A stretch of DNA of 36,506 bases from Haliea sp. (GCA_002862985.1 PKCY01000215.1:1-36506); one strand, 5' to 3'. Positions 1 through 10,216 are shown, counted from the first letter of the stretch. Program-made: numbers and translations. Notes: generated from the sequence alone by a model not told the origin.

Positions 1-21
1 ACGTTGTTGGTCATGGTTTAT

Positions 22-915
22 TCAGGCACCGCCAGCCAGGTAGTCGAGCGCGATGCCGGCGAACAGCGCCATACCCACCCAGTTGTTATGCAAGAAGGCT
101 TTGAAGCAGGCGTCGGGCCTGCGCTCGCGAATCAGATAGTGTTGGTAAACGAACAGTACAGCGGCCACGATTAGAGCGGCGTGGAAATACCCGCCCAGAC
201 CAAATGCGCGCCCTGCCAGGTATAGACACAGCAGGCAGGCTAATTGTAGGGCACCGATCATGAGCCGATCGTAACGGGCGAACAGGATAGCCGTAGATTT
301 AATACCAATTTTCAAATCTTCTTCCCGGTCTACCATGGCGTATGCCGTATCGTAGGCCATGGTCCACAGTAGGTTTCCAAGGTACACCAACCAGAGCGCC
401 GCGGGGAGGGAGTCAAGCTGGGCTGCAAAAGCCATAGGAATTCCCCAGGAAAAAGCAGCCCCCAGCACTAGCTGTGGTAAATGGGTGTAGCGCTTCATAA
501 AAGGATAGCTGGAGGCAAGCACGACGGCACCGAGGGAGAGTGCGATTGTTAGCGTGTTGGTAAATAGCACCAGAACAAATGCCAACAGCATTAGTACGGC
601 AAACAACGTTAACGCTTCGCGCTCGGTGACTGTGCCTGTTACCAGGGGCCTGTCGCTGGTGCGAGCCACTGCTCCATCGACATGCCGGTCAGCGAAGTCG
701 TTGATGACACAACCTGCTGAGCGAGTGAGGAATGTGCCTAGGACAAAAATTACTAACAGATCCCCGTCCGGAAACCCCTCGGCAGCAAGCCACAACGCCC
801 ACAATGTAGGCCATAGCAACAGGAGGGTACCTATAGGCCTATCAAAGCGGATTAGTTGCAGCAGTGCGCTGGTACGAGCGGAGATAGTGGTGGATTCCTT
901 TGTAAGGCCTTCCAA
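22..915 (-). CDS. ubiA: 4-hydroxybenzoate octaprenyltransferase
   Basis: 297 aa ORF; UbiA motifs ([62 protein letters not shown]); next to ubiC. Confidence 0.96.
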   Translation of the reverse strand: MEGLTKESTTISARTSALLQLIRFDRPIGTLLLLWPTLWALWLAAEGFPDGDLLVIFVLGTFLTRSAGCVINDFADRHVDGAVARTSDRPLVTGTVTEREALTLFAVLMLLAFVLVLFTNTLTIALSLGAVVLASSYPFMKRYTHLPQLVLGAAFSWGIPMAFAAQLDSLPAALWLVYLGNLLWTMAYDTAYAMVDREEDLKIGIKSTAILFARYDRLMIGALQLACLLCLYLAGRAFGLGGYFHAALIVAAVLFVYQHYLIRERRPDACFKAFLHNNWVGMALFAGIALDYLAGGA

Positions 916-925
916 AAGACCTAGC

Positions 926-1570
926 TTACTGGGTTGGCGCTCGAAAAGCAGCGCTGACCTTGCCTCGCTGAGAGCGATGCACCGCCAGTGCGGTCTCCCA
1001 GGGCGTAAATGGTTCTAGAAAGACTTCACTTACCATTAACTTTTTGCCGTCTATCTCAAATCGGCAGCGGCGCCCCCAGGCGGGAGTAGGTTGATGCAGA
1101 TGCTTCGGTAGATAATCACTGTCTCCGGGCATGTGGGCAAGTTCAAACGGGTAACGGCGCATGCCCGGATGCTTGAACAAAATGGCACCGAGCGATTTGT
1201 TCTGTAACCGCCTAAGATGGGCGAGACTCCCTGACAGGCTGGAGATGGGAAAGATACTGCGTGCGAACACCACCACCTCTTCTCCCAGGCGCAGGGCAAC
1301 CTCGCGCACAAGGGCGAGTTGCCGGGGAGGGAGAGCTAATAGTCGGCGCTCGGACGGGAGCGGCACTTCCCAGTTCTGATGGAGCCGCTGGACCGCGAAC
1401 CGGCCCTCTCCAGAGGCTATCAGGTGCTCTGTCAGGGAACCATTGTCGGTCAGCCACACCCGCAGCTCCGGTGCGAGTGTTGCACTGGTGTAGCGTGCCA
1501 TCGATCGCCAGTTCGGTTCGATGGCAATACGCCTTCGTGGCAGCGGCTGTGGAGCAATTGGAGGGGACAA
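926..1570 (-). CDS. ubiC: chorismate--pyruvate lyase
   Basis: 214 aa ORF upstream of ubiA on the same strand; UbiC-like sequence ([67 protein letters not shown]). Confidence 0.92.
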   Translation of the reverse strand: MSPPIAPQPLPRRRIAIEPNWRSMARYTSATLAPELRVWLTDNGSLTEHLIASGEGRFAVQRLHQNWEVPLPSERRLLALPPRQLALVREVALRLGEEVVVFARSIFPISSLSGSLAHLRRLQNKSLGAILFKHPGMRRYPFELAHMPGDSDYLPKHLHQPTPAWGRRCRFEIDGKKLMVSEVFLEPFTPWETALAVHRSQRGKVSAAFRAPTQ

Positions 1571-1673
1571 AAGCCTAGTTTCCTTAAATCCAGAGGCGAG
1601 AATGCGTTATCCGCAGTGCGCATGCAAGCCGCTCCAACGCTCAATCCAGTAGAAGAAAGCCGCGAGAAAATCC

Positions 1674-1692
1674 TTGCACAATTATTGTACAA
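1674..1692. promoter_or_regulatory. 19-bp near-perfect inverted repeat (TTGCACAAT-T-ATTGTACAA) overlapping a sigma70-like promoter (TTGCAC-N16-TATAGT)
   Basis: read directly; 8/9 complementary arm positions; -35 at 1674-1679 and -10-like hexamer at 1696-1701, upstream of the rubredoxin-reductase fusion. Confidence 0.5.
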
Positions 1693-1792
1693 CCCTATAG
1701 TGTTGCGTCTCGAATTTTGTCTCTCGTTTCCGAGTTTGCCGGGTAGCGTTTGGCTAATCTATGAACCTAATTGAAAGAAAGCGAGTACTAGC

Positions 1793-3163
1793 ATGAGTAA
1801 GTGGGAATGTATTGTCTGTGGCCTGATCTATGACGAGAAAGAGGGTTGGCCGGACGATGGTATTGCGCCGGGCACGAAATGGGCGGATGTTCCTGAAGAC
1901 TGGTTGTGCCCCGATTGCGGCGTTGGCAAGGAAGATTTTGAGTTACTCGAAGAGGCGGCAGTCGAAGCCGCGCCTCATCACGAGGAACCGTTGGTCGATA
2001 AAGAACATGCGCCGATCGTCATTCTGGGGACTGGCCTGGCGGGATACGGCCTGGCTAAGGAATTTCGCAAACACGACAGCGACACACCACTCATCCTGAT
2101 CACCTCTGATGACGGGCGTGCGTATTCCAAGCCGATGCTTTCAACGGGGTATACCCGGAAGCAGTCAGCTAATGATCTCGCCCAGTCGGATGCGGGCAAT
2201 ATGGCCGGCGTGCTCAAAGCCAGCGTCTGGACCATGACCAAAGTGAATGAGATTGATACTGCGCAGCAGTTGATCAAAGTGGCAGATGCCGATACCGCAA
2301 TTCATTATGGCAAGCTGGTGTTGGCATTGGGTGCTGATGTGATTCGCCCCCCCATCGAAGGAGATGGCCTGGACTTGGTATACTCCGTCAACGACCTGCT
2401 GGATTACGCTGACTTTCGCACAGCGGTAGAAAAAAATGGCGTCAAGAAAGTGTGCATCATCGGCGGTGGGCTTATCGGCTGCGAGTACACCAATGATTTG
2501 ATTAACGGTGGTTTTGAGGTAGAGGCTGTCGATCCTCTCGGTTATTGTCTACCGACCCTGTTGCCTGAAGCTGCCGGTAAAGCGGTTCAGGCTGCCCTGG
2601 AAGAGAAAGGTGCCAAGTTTCATTTCGGTCCTTTGGTGACTGCTGTCAATAAGTCAGAGACAGGCGTTAACGTGAGCCTGAACAATGGTGAGACAATCGC
2701 GGCAGACATTGTGATTTCCGCTGTCGGTGTCAGGCCTAGAATCGATTTGGCCAAAGCCAGTGGTATTGCTACGAACCGCGGCATCGTCGCCAACCGCCTG
2801 TTGGAAACCAGTGCGCCCAATGTGTATGCCATGGGCGATTGCGCCGAAGTCGACGGGCATGTATTAGTTTATGTTGCGCCACTGATGGCGGCTGCGAAAG
2901 CACTGGGCAAAACTCTGGCGGGCGAGTCTACCGATGTCACGTATCCGGCCATGCCTGTCACCATTAAAACCCCGGCCTGTCCGGTAGTGGTTGCACCTGT
3001 GGCGCCCGATACAGAAGGCGAGTGGACCATTGCGGTCGATGGCAACAACGTCAAGGCAGAATTCCGTGATGCCGGCGGCAAGCTGCTGGGCTTTGCACTG
3101 ACCGGCGAGGCGACCAAAGAAAAAATGGCATTGCAAAAAGAGTTACCGGCTATCATGGCCTGA
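1793..3163 (+). CDS. rubredoxin-FAD/NAD(P)-dependent rubredoxin reductase fusion protein
   Basis: N-terminal rubredoxin ([50 protein letters not shown]) fused to a pyridine nucleotide-disulfide oxidoreductase fold ([48 protein letters not shown]). Confidence 0.95.
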   Translation: MSKWECIVCGLIYDEKEGWPDDGIAPGTKWADVPEDWLCPDCGVGKEDFELLEEAAVEAAPHHEEPLVDKEHAPIVILGTGLAGYGLAKEFRKHDSDTPLILITSDDGRAYSKPMLSTGYTRKQSANDLAQSDAGNMAGVLKASVWTMTKVNEIDTAQQLIKVADADTAIHYGKLVLALGADVIRPPIEGDGLDLVYSVNDLLDYADFRTAVEKNGVKKVCIIGGGLIGCEYTNDLINGGFEVEAVDPLGYCLPTLLPEAAGKAVQAALEEKGAKFHFGPLVTAVNKSETGVNVSLNNGETIAADIVISAVGVRPRIDLAKASGIATNRGIVANRLLETSAPNVYAMGDCAEVDGHVLVYVAPLMAAAKALGKTLAGESTDVTYPAMPVTIKTPACPVVVAPVAPDTEGEWTIAVDGNNVKAEFRDAGGKLLGFALTGEATKEKMALQKELPAIMA

Positions 3164-3188
3164 TGTGGCACTCCGGTCATCTGCGCAC

Positions 3189-3737
3189 ATGACCGGTCGC
3201 GCAGAGCGGCATATAAAAACCTGGTTGCAAGAGTTTGTTGTCGACTTGAACCTGTGCCCCTTCGCGCGCCCCCTGTTGGGCGCGTCTAACTTGCGTATCG
3301 TTGTGTGTGATAAAAGTGTCACGGCGTCCATGCAAAAGGCTTTCCTTTTAGAGCTGGATGTATTGCAATCGAGCCCGCAGCGGGAAGTTGCCACATCACT
3401 ACTGGTATTCCCAAATGCGCTGCACGAATTCCATGAGTATTTACGATTTCTCGAGGATGCGCAGGATCTGCTGCTTAAGTCCGGACTTGAGGGTGTTGTG
3501 CAGTTGGCCAGTTTTCATCCCCAGTACCTGTTTGCCGGTGAGGCTTCCAACGCCGCCAGTCACTACAGTAACCGGGCGCCTTATCCGTTGATTCATTTGC
3601 TGCGCGAGGATATGTTGAGTCGCGTTTTGGCGGACTTTGCTGATTCGGAAAAAATTCCTGAAAGGAACATAGAAATGCTGGATGGAATTGGTGTGGATGA
3701 GCTTGAGCGCCGTTGGCAGGCGATTTTCAAACGCTAG
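3189..3737 (+). CDS. DUF1415 domain-containing protein
   Basis: ORF 3165-3737; DUF1415-like features (LNLCPFARP, LLVFPNALHEFHEYLRFLE, VVQLASFHPQYLFAGE, YSNRAPYPLIHLLREDMLSR); ATG at 3189 preferred over GTG at 3165. Confidence 0.88.
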   Translation: MTGRAERHIKTWLQEFVVDLNLCPFARPLLGASNLRIVVCDKSVTASMQKAFLLELDVLQSSPQREVATSLLVFPNALHEFHEYLRFLEDAQDLLLKSGLEGVVQLASFHPQYLFAGEASNAASHYSNRAPYPLIHLLREDMLSRVLADFADSEKIPERNIEMLDGIGVDELERRWQAIFKR

Positions 3738-3775
3738 GCTGTTAAGGGCGCCTGTTGCAAAGTACGCGCGCGTGA

Positions 3776-5842
3776 TCAAACCTTTGCAAACTGCTGCCCA
3801 GCGCCAGTCCACCGATGAATCAGCGGATCGGCTAGTTCCGGATGCGTCTTGCGAATATCGTCTGAAATAAGCTGGACGTCATCCAGTAAATGATTGTGCG
3901 TCGGTAGTTCGGCAATCCTGAATTCCATCAGCCCCGTTTGGCGCGTGCCCAGCACTTCGCCGGGCCCCCTCAGTTCAAGATCCTTCTCGGCAATATAAAA
4001 GCCGTCCGAACTCTCCCGCATAACCGACAGCCGTTGCTTGCCATTGGCAGACAGTGGTGATTGGTAGAGCAAGACGCAATGGCTTGCCTGCGCACCGCGG
4101 CCGACTCGCCCGCGTAGCTGATGTAACTGCGCTAAGCCCAGACGCTCAGGATTTTCGATTATCATCAGGCTGGCGTTGGGCACATCCACCCCGACTTCGA
4201 TGACGGTTGTCGCCACCAACAAAGCTAATTCTCCATTTTTGAACGCAGCCATAATCGATTCTTTTTCAGCGGGCTTCAAGCGCCCGTGAATAAGCCCAAT
4301 TTTCAGGTGGGGCAGCGCGGTGCGCAGCTCTGCCTCTGTCGCCTCTGCGGCCTGCGCCTGCAGGACATCGCTTTCTTCGATCAGGGTACAAACCCAGTAG
4401 GCCTGGCGGCCGTCATTGCAGGCGGCGGCGACCCTTGCGACAACTTCTTCCCGGCGGACGCTGTCGACCAGCGCAGTTGTCACGGCCTGCCGTCCCGGCG
4501 GTAATTCGTCGATGATGGAGCAGTCCAGGTCCGCGTAAGCCACCATGGACAGTGTTCGTGGAATGGGTGTCGCGGTCATTACCAGCTGGTGCGCGCGGCC
4601 CTGTTCCGGCGCGGTTTTTTGGGTCAGTGCGAGCCGCTGATGGACACCGAAACGGTGTTGCTCGTCGACGATCACCAGACCCAGTTGTGAGAATGCCACA
4701 TCGTCCTGGAACAAAGCGTGGGTGCCAATTACCAAGCTGGCCTCTCCGGACATCAGACGCGCCAAAGCGTTGGCTCGTTTGTTGCCCTTGGAGCGGCCGC
4801 TCAGCCACTCCATGTCGATACCCAGAGGTTTAAACCATTGAGAGAAGCTTTGCCAATGCTGTTCGGCCAGTATTTCAGTCGGCGCCATGATAGCGACCTG
4901 AAAACCAGCATTGATGGCCTGAAGGGCTGCACCTGCGGCAACCAGAGTCTTGCCTGAGCCGACATCGCCCTGAACCAATCGCATCATGGGCACCGTCCGG
5001 GCAAGATCAACCGCGATTTCGCTCAGTACCCGGCTCTGGGCTTGGGTGGGCGTGAACGATAGAGTAGCGAGAAACTTCGCCAGGGCATTTTCATTTTGCT
5101 CCATGGGTGGAGCGCCCTCGCGTTGCTGGCGTTCACGCAGACGATGCAGCGATAGGTTGTGTGCCACCAGTTCCTCAAGTGCAAGCCGCAATTGGGCGGG
5201 GTGTCGTCCTTCGCGCAGCAGTTCAAGTGACGCTCCCGGGGGCGGGGCATGCAGGTATTGCAGCGCTCGTGTCAGTTCGTACGGGTATTTCTCGCTGGCT
5301 GGCAGCAGCTCACCAACCTGTTCCCGTTGCATACGAGATAGAGCTTGTGCGCAGAGATTGCGCCACTGATTTTGGCCGATACCCGCTGTTGTTGGATAGA
5401 CGGGCGTTAGCGTCTCCTCTACCGGAGACCCTTCATCCTGCAGTAGACGATATTCGGGATGGTACATTTCCAGGCCGCTGCTGCCACGACGAACCTGGCC
5501 GAAACAGCGCAGGCGGGTTCCCGGTTTGAGGTTATTTTTTTGGGCGGCGGTGAAGTGGAAAAAGCGCAGTGTCAATGTACCGGTGCCATCCTGAATTCGG
5601 GCGACGAGGCTGCGTCGTCTGCCAAACACCACATCTGCTGCCCGCACTTCTCCGTCGATAACGAGGTCTATGCTCTCGCTCGCACCGGCAATGGGAGTCA
5701 CATGCGTGCGGTCCTGATAGCGCAGGGGTAAATGGAACAACAGGTCCTCTACTCGGTGAACACCGTAGTCAGAGAGCTTGCCCGCAAGCTTGGGGCCTAC
5801 GCCGCGCAGCTCCTGCACAGATATATTGGCGATGCCTTGCAT
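3776..5842 (-). CDS. recG: ATP-dependent DNA helicase RecG
   Basis: ORF 3776-6034; RecG motifs (GVGPKLAGKLSDYGV, RLVQGDVGSGKTLVAAGAAL, VDEQHRFGVHQR, MTATPIPRTL, QLRGRVGRGAQASHC). Start set at Met65 (5842) because the longer ORF runs into oxyR. Confidence 0.96.
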   Translation of the reverse strand: MQGIANISVQELRGVGPKLAGKLSDYGVHRVEDLLFHLPLRYQDRTHVTPIAGASESIDLVIDGEVRAADVVFGRRRSLVARIQDGTGTLTLRFFHFTAAQKNNLKPGTRLRCFGQVRRGSSGLEMYHPEYRLLQDEGSPVEETLTPVYPTTAGIGQNQWRNLCAQALSRMQREQVGELLPASEKYPYELTRALQYLHAPPPGASLELLREGRHPAQLRLALEELVAHNLSLHRLRERQQREGAPPMEQNENALAKFLATLSFTPTQAQSRVLSEIAVDLARTVPMMRLVQGDVGSGKTLVAAGAALQAINAGFQVAIMAPTEILAEQHWQSFSQWFKPLGIDMEWLSGRSKGNKRANALARLMSGEASLVIGTHALFQDDVAFSQLGLVIVDEQHRFGVHQRLALTQKTAPEQGRAHQLVMTATPIPRTLSMVAYADLDCSIIDELPPGRQAVTTALVDSVRREEVVARVAAACNDGRQAYWVCTLIEESDVLQAQAAEATEAELRTALPHLKIGLIHGRLKPAEKESIMAAFKNGELALLVATTVIEVGVDVPNASLMIIENPERLGLAQLHQLRGRVGRGAQASHCVLLYQSPLSANGKQRLSVMRESSDGFYIAEKDLELRGPGEVLGTRQTGLMEFRIAELPTHNHLLDDVQLISDDIRKTHPELADPLIHRWTGAGQQFAKV

Positions 5843-5849
5843 GAGTAGG

Positions 5850-6752
5850 CTACCGATCGCGCAGGGCGTCGTTGAGAATGTCGATGGCCTCGGGTCGCGG
5901 GTAACTAGCCCGCCAAGCGAGCGCGATGCTCCGCGTTGGTCCCGGATCTGCAAAGGGGCGCACAGCCAGCGTGTGTTCGCCATACGTGACTTCCTTTGCA
6001 GCGGAATGTGGCAGCACAGTAATGCCCAGGCCACTCGCCACCATATGCCTTAATGTCTCCAGCGAACTGCCTTCTACCACTGCATTGCCACGCGCATAGT
6101 TCTCACGCATGGCTTGCTGTAAACCTGGACACGCCTCCAACACCTGATCACGGAAACAATGTCCCTCGCCCATCAGTAACACCCGGTGCTCCGCCAATAC
6201 CCGCGGTTCAATGTGTGACTGCTTCGCCAGTGCGTGATCCTGCGGCAACAACACCACAAAGGGCTCATCGAAGAGTGTTTGTGTCACCACATCGGTTTCT
6301 GTAAATGGCAACGCCACGAAAATGGCATCTAACTCGCCGCTGGTTAGCTTGGCTCGCAGGCTAGCGGTGTAATTTTCTTCAATATACAAAGGCATTTTGG
6401 GAGCCAACCGCTGTAGCCGGCTAACCAAACGGGGAAAGAGATAGGGGCCCACGGTATAAATCGCACCCACGCTGAGCATACTTCCCAACGGGTCTTTGCC
6501 CAGGTTCGCCAGCTGACGCAGGGTTTGGGTTTCCGCCAGTACCGCATGTGCCTGCTCCACAATACGCTCGCCGATTGGTGTGGTCGCCACCTGCTGGCGA
6601 GCTCGTTCGAACAGGCTAACGCCCAATTCCTCCTCCAGCTTTTTGATCGCGATACTCAGCGTAGGTTGGCTGACGCTGCACTGCTCGGCGGCTTTGCGAA
6701 AATGGCCTGTTTCAGACAGGGCTACAAGGTAGCGCAGTTCTGTTAATGTCAT
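5850..6752 (-). CDS. oxyR: LysR-family hydrogen peroxide-inducible regulator OxyR
   Basis: N-terminal LysR HTH; redox motif GHCFRDQVLEACPG with the C-x8-C spacing of E. coli Cys199/Cys208; adjacent to recG. Confidence 0.93.
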   Translation of the reverse strand: MTLTELRYLVALSETGHFRKAAEQCSVSQPTLSIAIKKLEEELGVSLFERARQQVATTPIGERIVEQAHAVLAETQTLRQLANLGKDPLGSMLSVGAIYTVGPYLFPRLVSRLQRLAPKMPLYIEENYTASLRAKLTSGELDAIFVALPFTETDVVTQTLFDEPFVVLLPQDHALAKQSHIEPRVLAEHRVLLMGEGHCFRDQVLEACPGLQQAMRENYARGNAVVEGSSLETLRHMVASGLGITVLPHSAAKEVTYGEHTLAVRPFADPGPTRSIALAWRASYPRPEAIDILNDALRDR

Positions 6753-6806
6753 GGGGTGTCGACCGTGTTGGATAAGCCCCTAGTGTAACCAGTGAGGGAT
6801 CATTTT

Positions 6807-7679
6807 ATGAAGAGCAGTTCTGTCCTATTTGTTGGGTGTGGCGATGTGGGTATTCGCACAGGCGCCCTATTGTTCGATAGGGGTTGGCGTGTAGAGGGCG
6901 TGCGTCGCAACACTGCAAAGCTACCGCCTGAAATTGTTGCCCATGCGGCCAACTACACGTTGCCTGGGAGTTTGGGCTTTCTGGCGGAGCTGCGGCCTGA
7001 ATTTGTGGTGACGACCTTCAATCCTACCGACCGCTCTGTGGACGGTTATACAGACGGTTTTGAAACGGCCATGGGCAATTTACTGACCGGCCTGGGGCCG
7101 CATCGCCCCCAGCATATTGTAATGGCCAGCAGCACTCGAGTCTTTGCCGAAGCGAACGGCGGATGGGTGGACGAGGGCAGCGCGTTGACCGAGAAAGACC
7201 TCTGGGCTCAGCCGATCATTGCCGCTGAGCAACAACTTCTGAATTCTGGTCATTCGGCGTCCGTGGTGCGTTTTGCCGGTATCTATGGCTTGCACGGAGG
7301 TCGGCTTTTGTCGCGTATTCGCCGCGGAGAGCTTTGCCCGCGAGAGCCTGAAAGTTTTACCAACAGAATTCATCGGGATGATTGCGCGGGTCTTATTGCG
7401 CATTTGTTACAACGGGCCCAGTCTGGAGAAGCTATTGCACCGATGATTATTGGTGTGGATGATCTGTCCGCGCCTCGCTATGAGGTGGAGTCATGGTTGG
7501 CTACTGAGCTAGGAGTGGCAACTCAGGGTCCGGAATCTATGGGCACCGTTGAAGAGCCTACGCGCCACAATACCGCTGGGCATAAGCGGTGTCGTAATAC
7601 CGCGCTTCGCGAAAGTGGTTATCAGCTGCTGTATCCAGACTACAAAAGTGGCTACGGCGCGGTACTTGATTCACTCTAG
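6807..7679 (+). CDS. NAD-dependent epimerase/SDR-family oxidoreductase (YeeZ-like)
   Basis: N-terminal Rossmann (VLFVGCGDVGIRTGALL), MASSTRVFAEANGGWVDE, FAGIYGLHGGRLLSRIRRGE, NRIHRDDCAGLIAHLL; ATG at 6807 preferred. Confidence 0.85.
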   Translation: MKSSSVLFVGCGDVGIRTGALLFDRGWRVEGVRRNTAKLPPEIVAHAANYTLPGSLGFLAELRPEFVVTTFNPTDRSVDGYTDGFETAMGNLLTGLGPHRPQHIVMASSTRVFAEANGGWVDEGSALTEKDLWAQPIIAAEQQLLNSGHSASVVRFAGIYGLHGGRLLSRIRRGELCPREPESFTNRIHRDDCAGLIAHLLQRAQSGEAIAPMIIGVDDLSAPRYEVESWLATELGVATQGPESMGTVEEPTRHNTAGHKRCRNTALRESGYQLLYPDYKSGYGAVLDSL

Positions 7680-8059
7680 AGTACGAGAATCGCGTCCACC
7701 TCTATTTGAGCGCCTTTGGGCAGCGCGGCAACTTCCACGCATGCTCTGGCCGGGAAAGGTTCCTCTAGGAACTGGGTCATGACGTCATTGACGGCACCGA
7801 AGTGATCCAGGTTGGTCAATGAGATGTTGATCTTCACAGCCTTACTCAAGCCGCCACCTGCCGCATCAGCGACTGCACAAAGGTTTTTGAAAACTTGAGT
7901 GGCCTGGTCTCTGATATCACCGGTAATCAGCTCCGTCGAACCGGGGACGAGCGGGATCTGGCCGGACAGCCAAACGGTATTTCCCACCTTTACCGCTTGC
8001 GAATACGGTCCGATGGCGTCTGGGGCTGCGGGGGTAGAAATGATGGCACGGTTACTCAA
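7676..8059 (-). CDS. ridA: RidA family enamine/imine deaminase
   Basis: 127 aa; APDAIGPYSQAVKVGNTVWLSGQIPLVP and PFPARACVEVAALPKGAQIEVDAI are diagnostic for RidA/YjgF; downstream of spoT. Confidence 0.95.
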   Translation of the reverse strand: MSNRAIISTPAAPDAIGPYSQAVKVGNTVWLSGQIPLVPGSTELITGDIRDQATQVFKNLCAVADAAGGGLSKAVKINISLTNLDHFGAVNDVMTQFLEEPFPARACVEVAALPKGAQIEVDAILVL

Positions 8060-8098
8060 GGGGGTTCTCCATGAATGGTCGGGTAATCTTCTGGTGGC

Positions 8099-10216
8099 TT
8101 AGTTTTTAAGTCTGACGACTTTACGCACATGATTGATGGTGCGTAGGCGTTTCATAATTCTGGCCAGGTGGACGCGGCTTTCTATCAGCATTTCCAGACT
8201 GACGTAGGTGAACTGGTAGTCCTTGTCTTCGGAGGAAATTTTCTCGATGTTCACACCCATGCTGTTGATACGGGTGGCGATGACGGCAATCATACCGCGG
8301 CGGTTTTCAACTTCGACACGCAGTTCAGAGGAGTATTCGCCAACGACTTCGTCGTCCCAGCGCAACGCGACTTGTCGCTCGCCGCCCTGGCGCATATCGC
8401 CCAGGTTGTTACATTCTTCCCTATGTACTACCACGCCTTTTTCTGGGCTCAGATAGCCTTCAATGGGGTCGCCGGGTATGGGGTGGCAACATCGGGCATA
8501 ACTCACCATAAAGCCCTCAGTGCCACAGATTGCAACGGGTTGCGCGCCACCGCCGCTTTTCTGTGGCTGATCCCCTGCCGGCCCACTGAGCAGCTGTTGA
8601 GCCGTAAGCGCAGGCAAGCGATTACCGCGGGCGATCTCCACTAGCAAGTCTTCCAGGCTGTCGTAGTGATACTCGGTTAGCAAGTCTTCCAGGTTTTTTT
8701 GTGGAAGCTTCTCCAGGTTACTGCCGAAGCCAGTGAGCCCCTTGTCCAGCAAGCTGCGTCCCAGGGCTACAGAGTCATCTCGGGTCTGATGCTTGAGAAA
8801 GTGGTGAATATTGGAGCGGGCCTTGGCCGTTACGGCATAGTCCAGCCACGATGGATTGGGACGCGCGCCGGATGATGTCAAAATTTCTACCCTCTGGCCG
8901 CTCTCCAGGGGCTCAGAGAGAGGGGCCAGTCGTCGGTTGATGCGACATGCTACACAGCTGTTGCCCACATCGGTGTGGACTGCGTAGGCAAAGTCCACCG
9001 CAGTAGCCTTGCGTGGCAGCTCAAGAATGCGCCCCTTGGGCGTGAAGACATAGATCTCGTCTGGAAATAAATCGATCTTGACGCTCTCGATAAATTCCAG
9101 AGAGTTACCGGCTCGCTGCTGCATTTCGAGAAGGCCCTGGACCCACTCTCGGGCTCGGGCATGGCTGCCATTGGCGGATTGGCCATCACTTTTGTAAAGC
9201 CAGTGCGCGGCGATGCCATTGTTGGCCATGTCCTCCATTTCCTGGGTGCGAATCTGAACTTCTATGGGAACTCCATGCATGCCCATGAGGACTGTGTGCA
9301 GGGATTGATAGCCGTTGGCCTTGGGGATCGCGATGTAATCCTTGAACTCACCCGGTACCGGTTTGTAGAGGCTGTGAATACACCCCAGCACGCGATAACA
9401 GGTGTCAACTGAATCAACGATGATGCGAAAGGCATAAATATCCATAATCTCGGAAAAGGACTTCCGTTTGGACTTCATTTTTTTATAAATACTGTATAAG
9501 TGCTTTTCGCGCCCGACGACCGAAATCTGGTGGCCTTCCTGTTCAAGCGTCGCCTCGATTTGATGACGAACCTTCTCCACGAGTTCCTTGCGATTTCCCC
9601 CTGCGAGTCGCAGGGCGGCGTCGATACGTCTGGCACGCATGGGGTAGAGTGCGCTGAAACCGAGGTCTTCAAATTCCATACGGACATTGTTCATGCCCAG
9701 CCGCATGGCGATGGGGGAGTAAATGTCGAGTGTTTCGCGGGCAATCCGCCGCGCCTTATTTGAGGTGAGCACGCCCAGTGTGCGCATGTTGTGCAATCTG
9801 TCTGCCAGCTTTACAAGAATGACGCGAATGTCTTGGGCCATAGCCAGCGCCATTTTTTGGAAGTTTTCCGCCTGTTTTTCTTCCAGTGACTGAAACTCCA
9901 TCTGCGTAAGCTTGCTAACGCCGTCTACCAATTCCGCCACAGTGGGGCCAAATTGCTCGCCGATCACGGATTTCTCAATTCCCGTGTCTTCAATGACATC
10001 ATGCAGCATGGCCGCGACCAGGCTCTGATGGTCCATGTGCATATCGGCTAGAATGCTGGCTACTGCCAGAGGATGCGTTACATAGGGTTCGCCGCTGCGC
10101 CGTTTTTGTCCGTAATGGGCTTGTTCGGCGAAGAAATAGGCGCGCTTTACGTGATTAGCTTGTTCGGGATTGAGGTAGGTTCCAAGGGTGGTGCTGAGGG
10201 CAGCTATGGTTTGCAT
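8099..10216 (-). CDS. spoT: bifunctional (p)ppGpp synthetase/hydrolase SpoT
   Basis: 705 aa; intact HD hydrolase motif HDVIEDT, synthetase region (AIPKANGYQSLHTVLMGMHGVPIEVQIRT), TGS and ACT domains; rpoZ-spoT-ridA order. Confidence 0.97.
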   Translation of the reverse strand: MQTIAALSTTLGTYLNPEQANHVKRAYFFAEQAHYGQKRRSGEPYVTHPLAVASILADMHMDHQSLVAAMLHDVIEDTGIEKSVIGEQFGPTVAELVDGVSKLTQMEFQSLEEKQAENFQKMALAMAQDIRVILVKLADRLHNMRTLGVLTSNKARRIARETLDIYSPIAMRLGMNNVRMEFEDLGFSALYPMRARRIDAALRLAGGNRKELVEKVRHQIEATLEQEGHQISVVGREKHLYSIYKKMKSKRKSFSEIMDIYAFRIIVDSVDTCYRVLGCIHSLYKPVPGEFKDYIAIPKANGYQSLHTVLMGMHGVPIEVQIRTQEMEDMANNGIAAHWLYKSDGQSANGSHARAREWVQGLLEMQQRAGNSLEFIESVKIDLFPDEIYVFTPKGRILELPRKATAVDFAYAVHTDVGNSCVACRINRRLAPLSEPLESGQRVEILTSSGARPNPSWLDYAVTAKARSNIHHFLKHQTRDDSVALGRSLLDKGLTGFGSNLEKLPQKNLEDLLTEYHYDSLEDLLVEIARGNRLPALTAQQLLSGPAGDQPQKSGGGAQPVAICGTEGFMVSYARCCHPIPGDPIEGYLSPEKGVVVHREECNNLGDMRQGGERQVALRWDDEVVGEYSSELRVEVENRRGMIAVIATRINSMGVNIEKISSEDKDYQFTYVSLEMLIESRVHLARIMKRLRTINHVRKVVRLKN

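Noticed and set aside
554-1018. 154 aa plus-strand ORF opposite ubiA/ubiC
   Set aside because: Shadow ORF of two well-supported minus-strand genes.
5843-6034. N-terminal 64 aa extension of the recG ORF
   Set aside because: It overlaps the oxyR 3' end in another frame and does not resemble RecG; the RecG-like sequence begins at MQGIANISVQELRGVGPK (5842).
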